Below, piece by piece: positions 11,861 through 24,661 of a stretch of 64,000 bases of DNA. The DNA is from Albifimbria verrucaria (taxonomy: Eukaryota; Ascomycota; Sordariomycetes; Hypocreales; Stachybotryaceae), in NCBI GenBank assembly GCA_020081605.1, contig JAHREC010000018.1:1364001-1428000 (forward strand), in the 5' to 3' direction. A program made the position numbers and the translations under genes. The notes beneath the pieces were generated by a model. It made no database searches and was not told where the DNA came from. It worked only from the letters and a program-made list of their open reading frames with translations. The number at the start of each line of letters is the position of its first letter. Position 1 is the first letter of the stretch.

Positions 11861-13420
11861 TTACACTGCGCCCGTGTCCTTCTGCCTCACGGGCAGGTCT
11901 CCGGCTCCGCCGCCTACGATGCCAGCCTCCTGCTCCTTGTGCTCACTGATGGGTGACACAGCCGGCTGAGGGGGCTCGAGTGCAGGTTGTTAGCAATCTT
12001 GGAGTCCGGGAAGTCAACGGGCGAGGTCGGGGACTCGGTCACCGGGGACGTGGGGTCCACGACGGGGCCCGTAGCGCCGGCCACCCCTGGATGACCTGGA
12101 ACCACTTCTGGGCGTCGGCGGCGGTGTGGGCCTTGAAGGCGAGCTCCGAGGAGCCCGTCAGCTTGCTGCTCATCGTTTTGCTCTTGTCCTTGCCCTTGAT
12201 GTTGAACTTTTCTCCGTTGGGGCGCCGATGATGGCGTCGGGCAGGTAAATGCTCAGCTCAGGCTTGGGGTCCTGGCGGGTGTTATCCGAGTCCTTGAACT
12301 CGTGCAGGAACTTGGACGGGGTGACGACGTAGTAGCCGGTCTGGTAGCCCCAGGCCAGCTTGTTGCGCGACTTGCGCTCGAGCGAGCCCTCGATGAGTGG
12401 CTTGGTGCCGGAGTGGTCCATGTTAGGGAACTGGATGGCCTCGACGGAGCGTGGCGGGTCGTTGGCGTTGGCGAGGCGGTCGGCGCAGCGGGAGGCGAAG
12501 TTCTGCCACTCGAAGTCGCGCGGGACACACTGGATGGTGCCGAGCATGTCTGAGTACAGGGCGCGGGTCTTGTCGGCCTGGCCGCCGGTGAGCTGGACGA
12601 AGGCCTCCATGGCCTGCTGAATGACCTCGACAACGTGAGCCTCGAAGGCCTGGAAGTTGTTCTGGACGGCGACGAGGTCGTTGCGGTGGTTGTTCTCGGC
12701 AATGACCTGGTTGCTCAGCCTGTGCAGGACACCACGGTGGATGACATATGGGTCGTCGTGGCCGGTGATCTTGCCGCCGGCGGAGTCGTAGGAGGCGGTC
12801 TGCTGGCCCAGCAGCTCGATGTGCTTCTGGGTGGTGTTGCGCAGCTTCTCGACCTCCTTGGCGCCCTTCTGGGCACCGGCAGACAGCTCCTTGGCCTTGT
12901 GCTTGATCTCCTTGTGGAGGCGGTCGAGGATGGGCAGGACGGAGCCCTTGAGGCTCTTCTCGGTCTCGAGGTTGGTGTTGATGAGGGACTGGGTGTTGGA
13001 GCGCATGTTCTCGAAGAAGCCAGCGACGCCGCCGAGGCTCTGGTCGAAGTGGTGGCCCTCCCTGAGGGGGAGGAGATGGTCTGGAGGTTGCGCGTGGTTA
13101 GACTGGGGACGAGACGGAGGGTGCGTCGAGCGATGTTCGTACCTTCAACACCTTCTCATATTCTTTGGCGTGGCGGCTGTGGATCTTTTCCGTCGCGGAA
13201 ACGTACTCCTCGAGATAGCCCACGGCATGCTTCCATGCCTGAAGGCGCTCGGCCAGGAGACCGGCGGTCTGCGAGCAATTAGAACAACCAGCGCATGGCC
13301 GGGATCAGAGGGGCAGCGACGAACAGTAGAGGGATCGAACTCGGGCACAGCGTCCTCGCTGAGACCGGTCGTAACCCTTGAGGGCATCTCGGAAACCACA
13401 GGGGACGTTACGGCAGACAT
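11861..13420 (-). CDS. Slm1/Slm2-like BAR and PH domain protein (TORC2 effector family)
   Basis: Slm proteins bind PtdIns(4,5)P2 at eisosomes and feed TORC2 signalling. Start ATG is at 13420 (MSAVTSPVVS). Intron 1 (13324-13269) and intron 2 (13142-13081) join FDPST to TAGLLAERLQAWKHAVGYL and then to TISSP. A long helical F-BAR-like region follows (MRSNTQSLINTNLETEKS to QADKTRALYSDML). The PH domain starts around IEGSLERKSR and includes GYYVVTPSKFLHEF. Its final helix is AFKAHTAADAQKWFQVIQG. The tail carries PTSPV repeats. Three frame breaks occur at runs 13066-13070, 12219-12222 and 11970-11974, each repaired by one G/C. Without repair, the PH domain loses its last strand and helix. Confidence 0.85.
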
Positions 13421-15311
13421 GATTGATTGATTGCTGTAGTATGAAGTTGAGGAGTTTGGGGAAATAATTTGGCTCTCGAGGGACCTCGGAAAAGGTCTTG
13501 GCGGGGGTGATGAGCTGCAAGGGTATCGTGGAGCCCAGAGAGGGTCGTTCGATTCGGAGCGAGGGTAATCCGTAGAGCAGTGCTTTATAAAAAGAGGAAA
13601 AAAAGAAAATCAATATCACAATCAAATCGCAAAAGCGCAATCGGCCAAACTTGGAGTGTTTGTTTGCTTCGCTCGTGTGGTTAACTTATATGCTGGGACC
13701 TTGAATCAATGACGCCAGGTTAGCGAGCTGCGCGGTGCGTTGGACCTATAGGATCCTTATAGATGGTTCGTGGGAGGGAGGACAGCAAGGTGAGAGGCAT
13801 CAAATGACGTGTGGGACCCTGTGGCCAGCTCTCCCCATATCCACTTTTCCTCTCAATTGCCCGCTCTCGTGCTAAGGGTCTTTACGAAAACGAGCTCCTT
13901 TCCGCCAAACGAAGATGAAAGGTGGAGTGGTAGGTTCGGTGGTAGGGACGAGAGGTATAAACAGGACTGACTCACTGTGTTGGACGCAGCGGAAGGAGGA
14001 TGGAGGTTTTGTTGCGTGTAAGTCTCGTCGACGAAATTGCACGGTAGTGATGTGATGTATATAATCTAGAGATTGATTCGATTTCCCATTCAACCATGGT
14101 GGAAATGCCTGCTTTGTATTAAATAGCTGACCATGACGTGCCCAATGCCCATTCTACTTGCACCCACGTCCCAAATCAGGACCCTGAACCGACACTCGTC
14201 GCTCGAAATTTGGTCATTCGTCCAAACAGCGATCAAACGCCCCTCTCCCTTGGGGCGCTTTTGCAGTGTTCATGGGCGTGACGTCAGCGGTCCCTGGACA
14301 TGTCCAGCATCCGTGCCCAAACTCTCCTCATCTTGCGTCCTGTCTTGTGGTCTTCTAGCAGCGCTAGCTTCGACGTGGCAACGTGATGTGACTGGTGACA
14401 AATATCCAAAGCGCTGGTTAGCCCGGCGCGTCCCCGACCTAGAGGCCTTTAGCACGCACCGAATTCCTCACCGCAATGGCTTGGTGCGCTTGTTCCTTGA
14501 TTCTTCCATCGTGCCCGTCCCGTCGGTTCATATGCCTTGCACACGGAGGGTTAAGCCCATCGGTCTTGATTGCCTTAACCGGCATCAGCACTTGGACGAA
14601 TCTCACAAACAAGCTTTCATGATCCCCGTCGCACCCTGCGGCTGGTCCGCATCGGCAATGCTTAATTCATGACCCTTTACCTGATGCTTCATGCTCCCGA
14701 TCTAGGAAATGCCCCTCTCCACACTGTCACCCCGCCAATCAGAGGCCTCGCTGCGTCCTCTTTTAGCTTCACTTTTTCCGGTTTTGTCATTCTTGTGTCG
14801 GCTATATGAGCATGGCGGCCTCACTTATCGCCTCCACTAGGGGAGCCGTCTGTGGCTGTGCTGGACTCAACTCGGCCTGGGGCCACATCCTTTCTCCTGA
14901 AGATCACGTCAGTGTGCGGCCAAGGGACCTGGCCCAAGCTGTTGTCTCAAGTTCGCTCCACGGGGTCCAAGGTCAACACATAATTGACAGCATTGGCACT
15001 GCTAGTGAGGTATTGTATGAAATTATTTGTAATTCTGTAACTATGTGGTCTCCCTTCTCAGAAGGTCCAAGTCGTAGTATGTTAAGTGTCCAGTCCATCT
15101 CGTTTTGGTGAGAGCTTGAGCTCAACCACATCTAAATCGCTTCCCAAAAGAGTGAAGAAGTATGCAACTCCATTCAGTTTGCCTCCCATCCCATATGATA
15201 CCCAGATAACCTTCCAAGAACGCCAAAAAAAAAACCTTCCCTCTTGACAACAGATGCAGATTATTGCTCCACACTGGCCGGATATATATGTACAAGATAT
15301 GCAACAGTAAT
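13421..15311. other. Intergenic region, no gene recognised
   Basis: This 1.9 kb holds the Slm1-like gene's upstream region and the 3' flank of the arrestin gene. A 179-codon plus-strand frame at 14133-14672 shows no family motif and no splice-supported extension, so it is not called. A TATA-like stretch (TATATAA) lies near 14057. Confidence 0.45.
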
Positions 15312-17362
15312 TTAGAAAACTTGGCCTCGGGCCTGCATCAAATGCAACCTCCTGTGGTTTGCAGGGTCCTCGATGGCCTGATTTAGTGAATGAGATGTCC
15401 GTGGTGATAGAGAACTCGTCGTGTTCTCCACATTGGCCTCCTCGGCGACGGGCGAGAGAGTTTCCGTCGGCGACTCGGACACGGGAGGGCCCGCGGTGCA
15501 TAGAGAGCGGTAACGTAGTCCGGAACCAGCTCAGGTCCTGTGGCCGCGCGCGACCTCGCCGGTGTTCGCACAGCGGTGTCGTAGCTGGGCACGCGGTTCA
15601 GCTCCGCAAACTCAACGTTGACATGGTCCGGAGACGTCCTCCCGGAACCATCCTCCTCGCTGTTCCTCCTCGTTTCTGACCGCGGCGTCATACCTTGTGG
15701 AACTGAGGTCGGTGACCACATGCCCCCGAGGCCAGGGCCGTATGAAGAGACCCGTACGACGAGTTCCTGTGTGACGGGTCTAATGACACGTCGGCCAAAC
15801 GAGACACGAGTGCCGCTGGTGTGATGGGTGCGCTGTGCGTCATGGCGGCCAGATTTTCACTTGAGCCTGCGCGTGACTGCGCGTAGAAAGGACTGCTGAA
15901 GCCGGATTGAACGCCAGGTGTCATGAAACCAGGAGTCCGTCCGCCGGGGTGAAGTACCCGCTAGGGTCAACGTCTTCATATAGCTGATCCAGAACATGCT
16001 CTCCGTATCCTGGTGGCGCAACTGATCCCGGATCTCGCTCGCTTGGGGTGCCTGGGGCTTGTTCCATCAAGTTGCCCTGCTCGTCTAGCGGGATGTTCGG
16101 GGAAATGAAGATGGAGACGGGAAGCGTAGCGCGAAGCTCAGAAATGTGTCCATCGGGGTTGCGCAGGGCCACGGTCAGCTTGATCTTGTGCCTGATCTTG
16201 ATGCCGTGGAGGTTAAAGTCTTGCACGCACTGGCGCAGCTTCCTGGGAAGGTTCAGCTTCTTGGTCATGGTCCATCCCTCCTGGCCGGTGTCCTCGATCA
16301 AATCTTGCCAGGTTTCTTCTCTTGATACGGAAAACTTCCATGTGGCCACATCGCGTTCGACTCGGTGTTCGCGTCCAGAATAACCAGAAGCTCCTTGGAT
16401 GCAGGTTTCTCGAATCTCAACCATGTTTGCAGTGATGTCGCCCAGCTCCAGACCCTTGAGCAGAGGGGAGAAACGCATCTCCATGTCGATGACTCCACCA
16501 AACACGACCGCCTTCTGAGGAATGACAATGGAGTAATCGATCTTGTTGGGCCAAATGTTCTCGACGCTCATGGCATGGAGGAATTCCAGGGCGCCGGGCT
16601 CCAGGGTTCGGATAACACGGAGGTGCTTGTATGAATGCAGGTCGTAAGCCAGCTTGCCCCGCCCAACTGTCGCCTTTAGCCGGTATGTGATGGAGGCTTC
16701 GGGAATGCCCTCAAGGCTCTCGGCGGTGTCGCCGGGAAGCATGTATTCGAAAGGGTATTCATAGTTTCCGGCCTGAAGAGTGATGCTCTTTCCGTGGCCG
16801 CCAATGAAGGGGCCCATCGGTGCTCGAGGAGGTTCAACGTCTTGTCGACTTTTTGTCCCGATACGCCGGGTGTTCTTGGTCCGCATGTTAGCCGATATGC
16901 TTGATAGCCGAATTGGAGTATGAGGAAGATGACATGCAGAAGGGGAGCGGGAAAAGGCCAGGAATAAAAAAATTACAGAGCAAAGAGAGCGAGGCAGGCC
17001 TTGAATTGTCGATTGCGTGCAAAACGACGATCGTGACGTGGGCGGGAATGGGGCGGGTTGACTCACGAGATTCTGAGGGTGCCGACAAGTCGCAGGTGGA
17101 TGTCCTCGATGCGCAAGGAAGAGGGTAGACAAAGAACGACAACGCCCTTGAGCAGTTGACCGCTGGATTCGTGCTCGTTGCCTCGGAAAACAATGAAATC
17201 GTTTTCAAGCCTGTCGGTGTCAGTGTGAGTCGTGTGCCCCTCCACGATACGGACAAGAAATTCCTTATCTTGACCGGGGTGTGAGCAAAAGACTTACCGA
17301 ATGTCAAAGAGACTGTACGAGTGCCGGCCTGTCACCGTTGAGAAGGGATTAAACGATGGCAT
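15312..17362 (-). CDS. creD: CreD/Rod1-type arrestin-related ubiquitin-ligase adaptor
   Basis: Arrestin-like adaptor that links the Rsp5/HulA ubiquitin ligase to membrane transporters and, in Aspergillus, affects carbon catabolite repression. Exon 1 (17362-17298) encodes MPSFNPFSTVTGRHSYSLFD. Exon 2 gives RLENDFIVFRGNEHESSGQLL and RIEDIHLRLVGTLRIS. The main exon carries the arrestin N and C folds (AGNYEYPFEYMLPG, HAMSVENIWPNKIDYSI, SELRATLPVSIFISPN) and a PPxY motif as APPGYGEHVLDQLY, the WW-domain docking site. A Ser/Pro-rich tail follows and stops at 15312. Frame breaks sit at 16809-16812, 15946-15949, 15723-15727 and 15483-15489, each in a C/G run and repaired by one base. CreD is preferred over other arrestins because of the VSIFISPN and GEHxxDQLY wording. 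Confidence 0.85.
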
Positions 17363-19154
17363 GCTGGCGAAGAGATGGGCAGGCTTTCACCTGCCGTCGA
17401 GGCTGATGTCTCTGCAATGGTTGGGGGTTCTGAGTAGGAATGAATGAAAGAATGAAAGGAGGGAAGATACGGGCTGAGGAGAGCAAACGAAGGCGGGAAG
17501 AAGAAGAAGAAGAATAACCGGGTTAAGGTGGGCCAGATTACTGTATGTTCGTTCCCGTCTTACCGGAGGCTATGTATGGTAATGGACGGATACTGGATTA
17601 AGGGTATGCACCAACGGAGCACGTATCGTGCATGCGCCAAACGACAGGCTCGCTCCGATCTTCCCAGTTAATCAACTCAACTGATGCAATGGGGCCCCTG
17701 GTCGCCGGCAATGGTGTGGGAAGAGGGAGGGGGTGCAGACGCATGGACTCAGCCCAGAGGGGTGTGACGGGAGATGACGGATCGAAAGTCCACCTCTTGT
17801 TTGAGAAGGATTGGTGATAGGACGGACGGAGGGTCCTGGCAGGGCTGTTCTGGGTCCCACCGAGGATGGCGAAGGAGTGCGCTCTGGCGATAATGGAAGA
17901 GGGTCCTGAGACTGTCGTCGGGCATGAATCACGGCCTGATTGGTTGATTAATGCCTCTCACGCCGTGGTCTGGTCTGGTGTTGCCTTTGCTGTTACTATA
18001 CTGTTACTGTTACGTCTGGAGAAGTGTATATAGAGAGAGGTGCAGGCCATGTTCTGGCTTGGTCAGCGAGAGGCGAAAGCAGAGGGAAAAGATGACAATG
18101 ACTTCAAGGCAGCCACAAGGGAAATTTTTTCTCTTAAGGCGAGGCCAGGCCAGGCCATATGAATCAAGAGGCCGACCGAACTGACGTTACGGGAATAAGT
18201 TGGATGTGTGGATCCCCAATGACAGCTTGACCAAGGCTCCAGTAAAAGAAGCGAAAGGAACAGAAGGAGAAAAAAAAAGGTGGAAGACGTCAAGGAGGCC
18301 CTGGTTTAGAGGCACCACATTGGCCATAAGGCTATGCTAATGTTAATACTTGCACTACCGTAAAGTTGCATGCTAAGCACTGGAATGGCGAGATAAGCTG
18401 CTTGTAGCTCGAGTCAGGCCTACGACAGATGCAGGTTGCGGATGCAAAGCTCCAAGACATGCCGGACCGAGCTTGCTTGTGCAAAAGCGGCTGCTGGTAA
18501 TTAACTCGCGTCTCGACGATGCACCGAAGCAGTCAAAATTGCGCAGGAGCAGGATTAAATGCGGCCGTGTCAGCATCAGCTTTGGCACCAGCACCAGCAT
18601 CAGCATCGTGAACGGCTTCGTCTTGGCTCCCTGGCTGGTCCCGTTCTCGGAGCAGGCACCGATTTGTTTTCTGGCACATGAGAAGATTGCCGCAGATTCA
18701 AACTCCAAACGAACCGGACAAAGAGTCAACCTGACACGGCCGAGCGGGTTACACATGCGACGATCAGCGCTACCTGCGGCCGGAAGAATGGCTCCCTGTT
18801 TTTCTCGCTCCTGTCTGTGCATGAGTCGTGGATCCAGCACGTTTGGTATCTAGAAGCCCCATCGAAGCTTTTTTTTCTTGCCCTACATTTCGCTGGCACT
18901 CCCCTTGTCCTGACCACATTTAGCAGGGAACAGCACTAAAGCTCAGTGGGGTCGCTGTCCAGGCTTGGGTACATGCAGCACTTGCAGCACCTGCAGCAGC
19001 AGGATAGGTACCTACAGTCAAACCAGCGACCCTCTTTAGGTCTCGACACATGCAAGAGGGAGACGTGGGCCAAGTCGGGATTGGTGATTCCACAAGTGGG
19101 AATGGGTGCTTCTGCGATAACGTTGATTACAGATGTATAAATGGACTGACCGAC

Positions 19155-19245
19155 ATGCATGGTACCTGGCATGGCCATGTTGTGTCATGCCAATGCCATG
19201 CCATGCTGTGTTCATGTCATGCCACAGCCCTGCACGGCATGTATG
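19155..19245. repeat. CATG-rich low-complexity block
   Basis: Over about 90 bases the tetramer CATG recurs roughly ten times, often as GGCATG, GCCATG or TCATGCC. Because CATG is self-complementary, the stretch can fold back on itself in many registers. It is not a tandem array with a fixed period. Confidence 0.7.
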
Positions 19246-19847
19246 TAGTGTCGTATTGTGACGCTGTTCTTTCTACTGCTGTTGCATCAGGCAGCCCCGA
19301 GAGCTTAAGACGATTATTTTTAAGCCGCACTGCAATGCAAACGGCGGCCGCTGGTCCATCGTTAATCCATCGTCAGCTGCCTCCGCTGATGCCGTGCGTG
19401 GCTCATTCTTACGGGAGCCACTGATTAGCATGATTTCGCAAGTCACGATTTCACACAAGCGAGGTGCACCAAGTACAGTCAGTAGAACAGATGCAGCAGG
19501 TACATAACTAACAGAGTAGATACAGCCTGTATGTACTCAGCTGGGCTAGGCTCCCAACCACTCGCAACGCAGCAGATACTTGCACGTGCCCACCCGGTTC
19601 GCAGATCAAAGGCGGTCCTGGTCCTCTCTGCTTTGCTGCAGCCAGCCCGTTTTCTTTCCATCCACCCTCCTCCGACCTCGACTTATCTCAGAGCCGCCCG
19701 CCCGCTAACTGTAGTTCCTGGATTTGCCTTGGCTTCGCAAGCACGCACTCCTGGGACGCGCATGCTTCCCGTATACGAACGGTCATGATGGCGTATCCTG
19801 ACTGATAAGCAGATACGGCTCATCCTGCCACACACACCATGCTGCAC

Positions 19848-19880
19848 TGCCTTGCCTTGCCCTGCCCTGCCCTGCCCTGT
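19848..19880. repeat. Tandem pentamers CCTTG/CCCTG
   Basis: Two copies of CCTTG run into four copies of CCCTG in a row. This is a short interrupted pentanucleotide repeat in noncoding sequence. Confidence 0.8.
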
Positions 19881-21374
19881 AGCGGTTGCACCGATGCAGT
19901 AACACCCTACCGTTGCATCACCGCAGCATCTGCAGCCAACGATAGCGCCCGGCTGCTTGGTAAAGGTAGCTATGACAGCTTGACTCAAGCTGCCTTCGTG
20001 TTTGCATCATGCCCGTTGCAACCTTCTGTACGCCCCGTTGAAAGTCACCTATTCGCTTCTGCAAAGCCTCGTCTGAAGCGAAACGCGCCCACATCACAAA
20101 TCTAATCTTCTTGGGCAATAATCCTGTAACCGCAAGTGGCGCCGGCGGAATTTTTTTCTTTTCCTCTCCTGGGATCTTACCCGATAACATGGATGATGGA
20201 CGACGCCAAGCCATCTCTTGGGGTCCTGGGCCTGGAACAGGGGTGCTGGCGTCACCTTAGCCGCGATATGCAGCATTCGTCCTATCAATGGCCCGATAGC
20301 GATAATTGCTCAAGATGACATCTTTTGTGGTGTGTACGAGCACTGCCATTCTCGTAGGTCCCTTGATGGCTGCTCAGCTCTCCAGTGCATGTCACAATGG
20401 CAAGACGAGGACCACAAATTAACCGCCATTGTGACTCTGGCGGGAGGGCCCAGAGAGCTCCAGCCAAGCCGAACACCACGTACACCTGCTTGCTTGCGTG
20501 TGCAAAAACTCTCGAGAGCCGTTCATCACATATCGAGCCACTTACAGACCTCGTACACGCACGCCATCGCAAATCAGCCCACCCGAATCCGCCTTGATAA
20601 CCATCCGCTCCAACCGATCCACTTCCCGTTTCGGATCCGTCTCGCTTCTCTACATACACTGCTCACATCGCAGCACATTGACAGACCAGCTTGGAAAATT
20701 CTCTAAAAGGGCCGCACCACTGTGGGCTCGTCCATCTCGGCAGCGCCCGTCTATCGCTGCAAGCCCTGCCGGAAGAGTGGGCCGGCCAAGGGGCGTGTTG
20801 ACCCGGCTTTTGCTAGGCCCGGCATCTGGGCTTGGACCCTTCCGCCTTCGCCTTTCGGTCGGAGCCCGGAGCTACCTTGGGCCATTACTCGGTCAGTTTC
20901 CCGAGCAACTCCGAGCCTGTGACTCCCGCCGAACATTTCACCGCCACCACGTCCTTCTGCGCAGCACCAGCAGGACATTCACTGTGCTCGTCATGAATGC
21001 GCACACGATTACGACGATTCCCATGTTTATCAACCTGCTCCATAGCCATGTCACACGTAAACCTGCTCCCCCTCGTCGAAACCTGGGCCCCTCCCTCTAC
21101 GGCAGATATCTGCTAGTGCAGATCGTAGCCTCAACCTATCCGCTTTTAGCGCCCACGATGAGGCTCTTCACCGCTCCTGTGGTCTGATGTCCCGGCCCAT
21201 AAGTGGTTCTGGTATCGCAGGACTTGGTTATCATGCACGGAAGAAGCCAGTCAGCGTGTTCCGAGCCTCCTACACTAGCCGCACCTTAAACCGTGTGTTT
21301 CGAACCATCATGCGCGCATTTGTACCCATCTGCAGCCTCCCACGCCGTCGTCTGCCACATGTCAAACTGTGCCC

Positions 21375-22870
21375 TCACCCTGCTCTTGCTTCGCGGGTTG
21401 GCCGAAACCTTGGACCGCCCTGGCAGCCCTCGACCGACAACGCCAGCGCCGCGGCTGCGACGGCTGCAGCCCTCGTGTTAGCCGTCAACGGGTCCATATT
21501 GACGTTGCCGTACGTATCGCACGGCAGATGGTAGCACGGATCAGCCGGCACACCGCCGCCCGTCTGCACACCTGATGATGGGATGCCCAGGTTGAGGAAC
21601 CCAACGTAATCCGAGCCCGTGCCGAAGCTCCCAAAGTACGCAGGCTTGCCTTTCCCAACAAGATAGTCCAACAGGAGCTGCGCGCCAACCTTGTCGCCAG
21701 GGTTCTCGCCTACGTAGATGCCGTAGACTGGAACTGGGGAACCTATCATGTCGTAATTGTAATAAAAGCGTATTTTGTCGGCCTCCTCCTCGCTTAGATT
21801 TGCGGTGAAATATAGGGAGCCCACAAGGCCCGACTCTTCGGCCCCCACCAGGCAAAACGGATCTTGTTCTTGACGCCGCGGAAGCCGCGGAGAGCCTTGA
21901 GGATTTCGATCTGGGCCGTGACGCCGGAGCCGTCGTCGTTGATGCCGGCGCCGGCTTGCACAGAGTCCAGGTGGGCGCCAAGGATGATGATATTGTCTGG
22001 GTCACCTTCTATCGTTTCGGAAAATACGTTCCACGATTCACGTTCCTCAAAGATTGAATCTACCAGCAGCTTGACGGTTAACTGCTCACCGGCAACGAGC
22101 TTGGTCCTCCATGCTTCACCGACCTCGTTGCGGATGAGGCCCACAGGCACGAGGAGACCAATGTTGGCGGCACGAAGGGTTGACGACGTTGGGGTGGTTG
22201 CTGTGTTGTGGTAGAGGATGACGCCAAGGGCACCGTTGGCTTTGGCAAGCTTGATCTTGTCGGCAATGTCGCAGACACCTCGCTTGATAAGAGCGAGCTT
22301 GCCGGTGGCCTCGACGCCAGTCCATTGATCAGCAAAGCATGCAGAACCTACGGATGTTAGTGGCATATATGGATTGTGATATGTACTGATACTGACCTCG
22401 GTTATCATCCACAGGAAGCGCTACGAGGTCAGCCGTGATACCATCAGGGATTGGCGTGGGGTGATTGAAGAGCAAGGAGTACACTTCGACATCTTCACCT
22501 TCCGGCCCGGTCACTGAAATTTCGCGAGTCTCTGCATACGTGCTGTTGAAAGGCTGCGTCCAGGTGTAAAAGTCCGGATCGGACGGGATGCTGATTTGGT
22601 CTATTAGATAGTCCACAGATGCCTTGTAGCCGGAAGTTCCGTAGGCTCTGTTTCCGTTATGCTCCTGGGCAATCTTGTCTAGATGCCATAAATTCTTTTG
22701 GAGTCTAGGACCGTCAGATGTATGTACTTGTCATTGAGTAAAAAAAGGTGTACATACCCATCAACCGAGATAGCAGCCTCAAGCTTCTCTGGAGTGAGGC
22801 GGTGCTTGCATGTGTTTGTGGCCAAGCCTTGCACCACCAAGGCGTGGGATAACGCGGGGCCAGCCTTCAT
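21375..22870 (-). CDS. M28 family zinc aminopeptidase with PA domain (aminopeptidase Y / Lap2 type)
   Basis: Secreted or vacuolar exopeptidase that removes N-terminal residues. Exons read LTPEKLEAAISVDG, then LQKNLWHL through SVDYLIDQISIPS, then a protease-associated domain (GKLALIKRGVCDIADKIKLA). The M28 core has GAHLDSVQAGAGINDDGSG (His and bridging Asp ligands), GAEESGLVGS (catalytic and zinc Glu), NYDMIGS and a final ADPCYHLPCDT. The domain order matches fungal leucyl aminopeptidases. A frame break at run 21842-21846 falls between WWG and AEESG and would remove the catalytic Glu unless one base is restored. The assigned start (22870, MKAGPALSHALVV) gives only a weak signal peptide, so the true 5' end may lie upstream or be misread. 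Confidence 0.85.
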
Positions 22871-24661
22871 CAGGACGGATCAGGCTTCTGCGTAGAAGGT
22901 TCTGGCTGATGGCTTCCAGCTTAGGTTGGAGATGACAATTGCCTGACGTCTTTCGCCGAGATCAGGTTTGTCTAGAACCGCAGCCGCAAAGATACAGGCG
23001 GTGTCTCAGTCGCAGAGACATGAGCCGTTCACGCACCGGGTGGCTGGATGCTATAATACCCCGAAGCCGGCAAGGCGGGGTTCAAAGGAACCCCAAGGCC
23101 CTGGGCTTTTGCGATTGCGATTTGTCGCTTGGCATTATCGCTTCGCCAACATGTCTAGATGCGGTAGGTGGTTAAGCACCAAGTGAGGGCCGATTCGATA
23201 GACTGGCTGCACCCAGAGGATGGAGGAATGGCGTCCCCACACGCTAAGCGGATAAAAGCCAAATCCAACGTCGACCTAAATCAACCCTAGTTTATCTTTG
23301 GGAATCCATTGTGGTAATCTGTTATATTAAAAATGGGATTCGGGTGACTGTAGTGGAAGCTAGAGCCCTGTGAGGTCCATTGCTGTCACGTACGTGGTTG
23401 TTGGTGAGGCTGTCATACAAGCGGATGAGTCTGATTGCGGCACGTGCCTCTGTTCTTCTGGTAGGCAGGGTATCGATTGGCCATGATGTTTGGGTCTCAT
23501 CGTCACTTCTGACACTCTTCAAATGCATACATTTAAGGTCATGATCGTAACTCGAAGCTCGTCTGGAAATCAGATTGTACAGTTGGTTTGGTCACAGGTT
23601 CCCTGGCATGTTGTTCCCGTATGTGGGCCTTTCTAGATGAATGTTGACGTCTTTATATGTCATGAAAAGATTACTGGTAGTGGTTTCTATCAGGTACTGG
23701 TTAGCCTAGCTGTTGTAGTTGTGTAAAGTGGAAATATCTATTGCCACTGTCTTCCATTATGTTGAAAGCTTGCGGTTGTTATTCATAGCATTTTGCTGGG
23801 ACAAAACAACACGATACCCCAGATTGCATGATCAGTTACATTGAGGGTCACGACAACGATGTCAGGGTGACGATAAGTGAATTGGACATCATACATCATC
23901 TGATCAATTGATGCTCCGTAGAAGCGTAATTTAGGAAGCGGATAATTGTGTTTGTAAAGAAAGATGAAATATGTTTGCGTGTCCCTCCTAGGTCAGGCAG
24001 TCCGTAGTCTTTACATGGGTGTAAAGGGTGACAAAGGTGAATTGATTCAGGGTAGCTCAAGACAAACCGTCGCGTCCGCCTTTCCATGCCCAACACAGCA
24101 TTTTTAGTTCACACAAGTTCTGCCACTGCAGAAATATATATGCTAGGAGAGTTGGTGCTAACAACTGCATTTGCCAAGGTCGAACGGAGCTAGAAAAAAA
24201 GATGCTTGGTCGTGAGTCTTATGTATTAAACAGCTGATAGAATCAGAACGTCATGTAAAGTTGAGCCTCGAGGTCAACCCCAGAACCATGGCCCAGGCGA
24301 ACACGTTTTAATACTTATGTGAGGTATCCAACCAGGTTCGGTAACCACTCGAGTTCAAGGATATTGCAGGAACGCAAAACTACTTGTAGGGCACGTCCCT
24401 ACATATTGTGATCGAGACTTGCTATCCTGTTCAGTTCCTAGTGACTGGTCTCTCTGAGAGTATATTAAATGAAGAACTGCATCTGAAAACGTCACAACTC
24501 TGCCAGGTGAGAGCTCTCAATAGGCTGTTGAAGAGTGGAAAAATACGAAGTTCATTGATGTCCTGATACCAGCCTAGCTGCGTCCCTGACTTGCCCTATA
24601 GGAGAAAATAGCCATGTAATGATTATATGCGTCCCTACTATATAGCAGGTGATTCTCTTCT
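22871..24661. other. Intergenic region, no gene recognised
   Basis: This 1.8 kb lies upstream of the aminopeptidase and beyond the 3' end of the Zn2Cys6 regulator. It is AT-rich from about 23300 onward, and the few open frames are below 80 codons. I saw no RNA gene or repeat array. Confidence 0.5.

Larger units (their letters stand above)
17363..21374. other. Long intergenic region with low-complexity blocks, no gene recognised
   Basis: This 4 kb region lies between the arrestin start and the 3' end of the M28 peptidase. It contains an AAG-repeat (17493-17513), a GCAGCA/CTGCAG block (18973-19000), a CATG-rich block (19155-19245) and tandem CCTTG/CCCTG pentamers (19848-19880). A 229-codon plus-strand frame at 20498-21187 has no conserved motif. 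It may hold a long 5' leader or a noncoding RNA, but I cannot support a specific call. Confidence 0.5.

Noticed and set aside
12253..12702. 149-codon minus-strand frame rich in Ser/Thr/Pro/Arg
   Set aside because: It is an out-of-frame shadow of the Slm1-like gene.
14133..14672. Plus-strand frame of 179 codons
   Set aside because: No recognisable domain; it sits in the intergenic region upstream of the Slm1-like gene and its Pro/Ser/Arg content looks like chance translation.
20498..21187. Plus-strand frame of 229 codons with an isolated CxxC-like pattern in another frame
   Set aside because: The only zinc-finger-like hint (YRCKPCRK) is in a competing frame and lacks further ligands. No coherent protein could be assembled.
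23060..23110. GGGGTTC-N-GAACCCC palindrome resembling a tRNA T-arm
   Set aside because: No D-arm, anticodon arm or acceptor stem can be built around it, so it is only a small hairpin.
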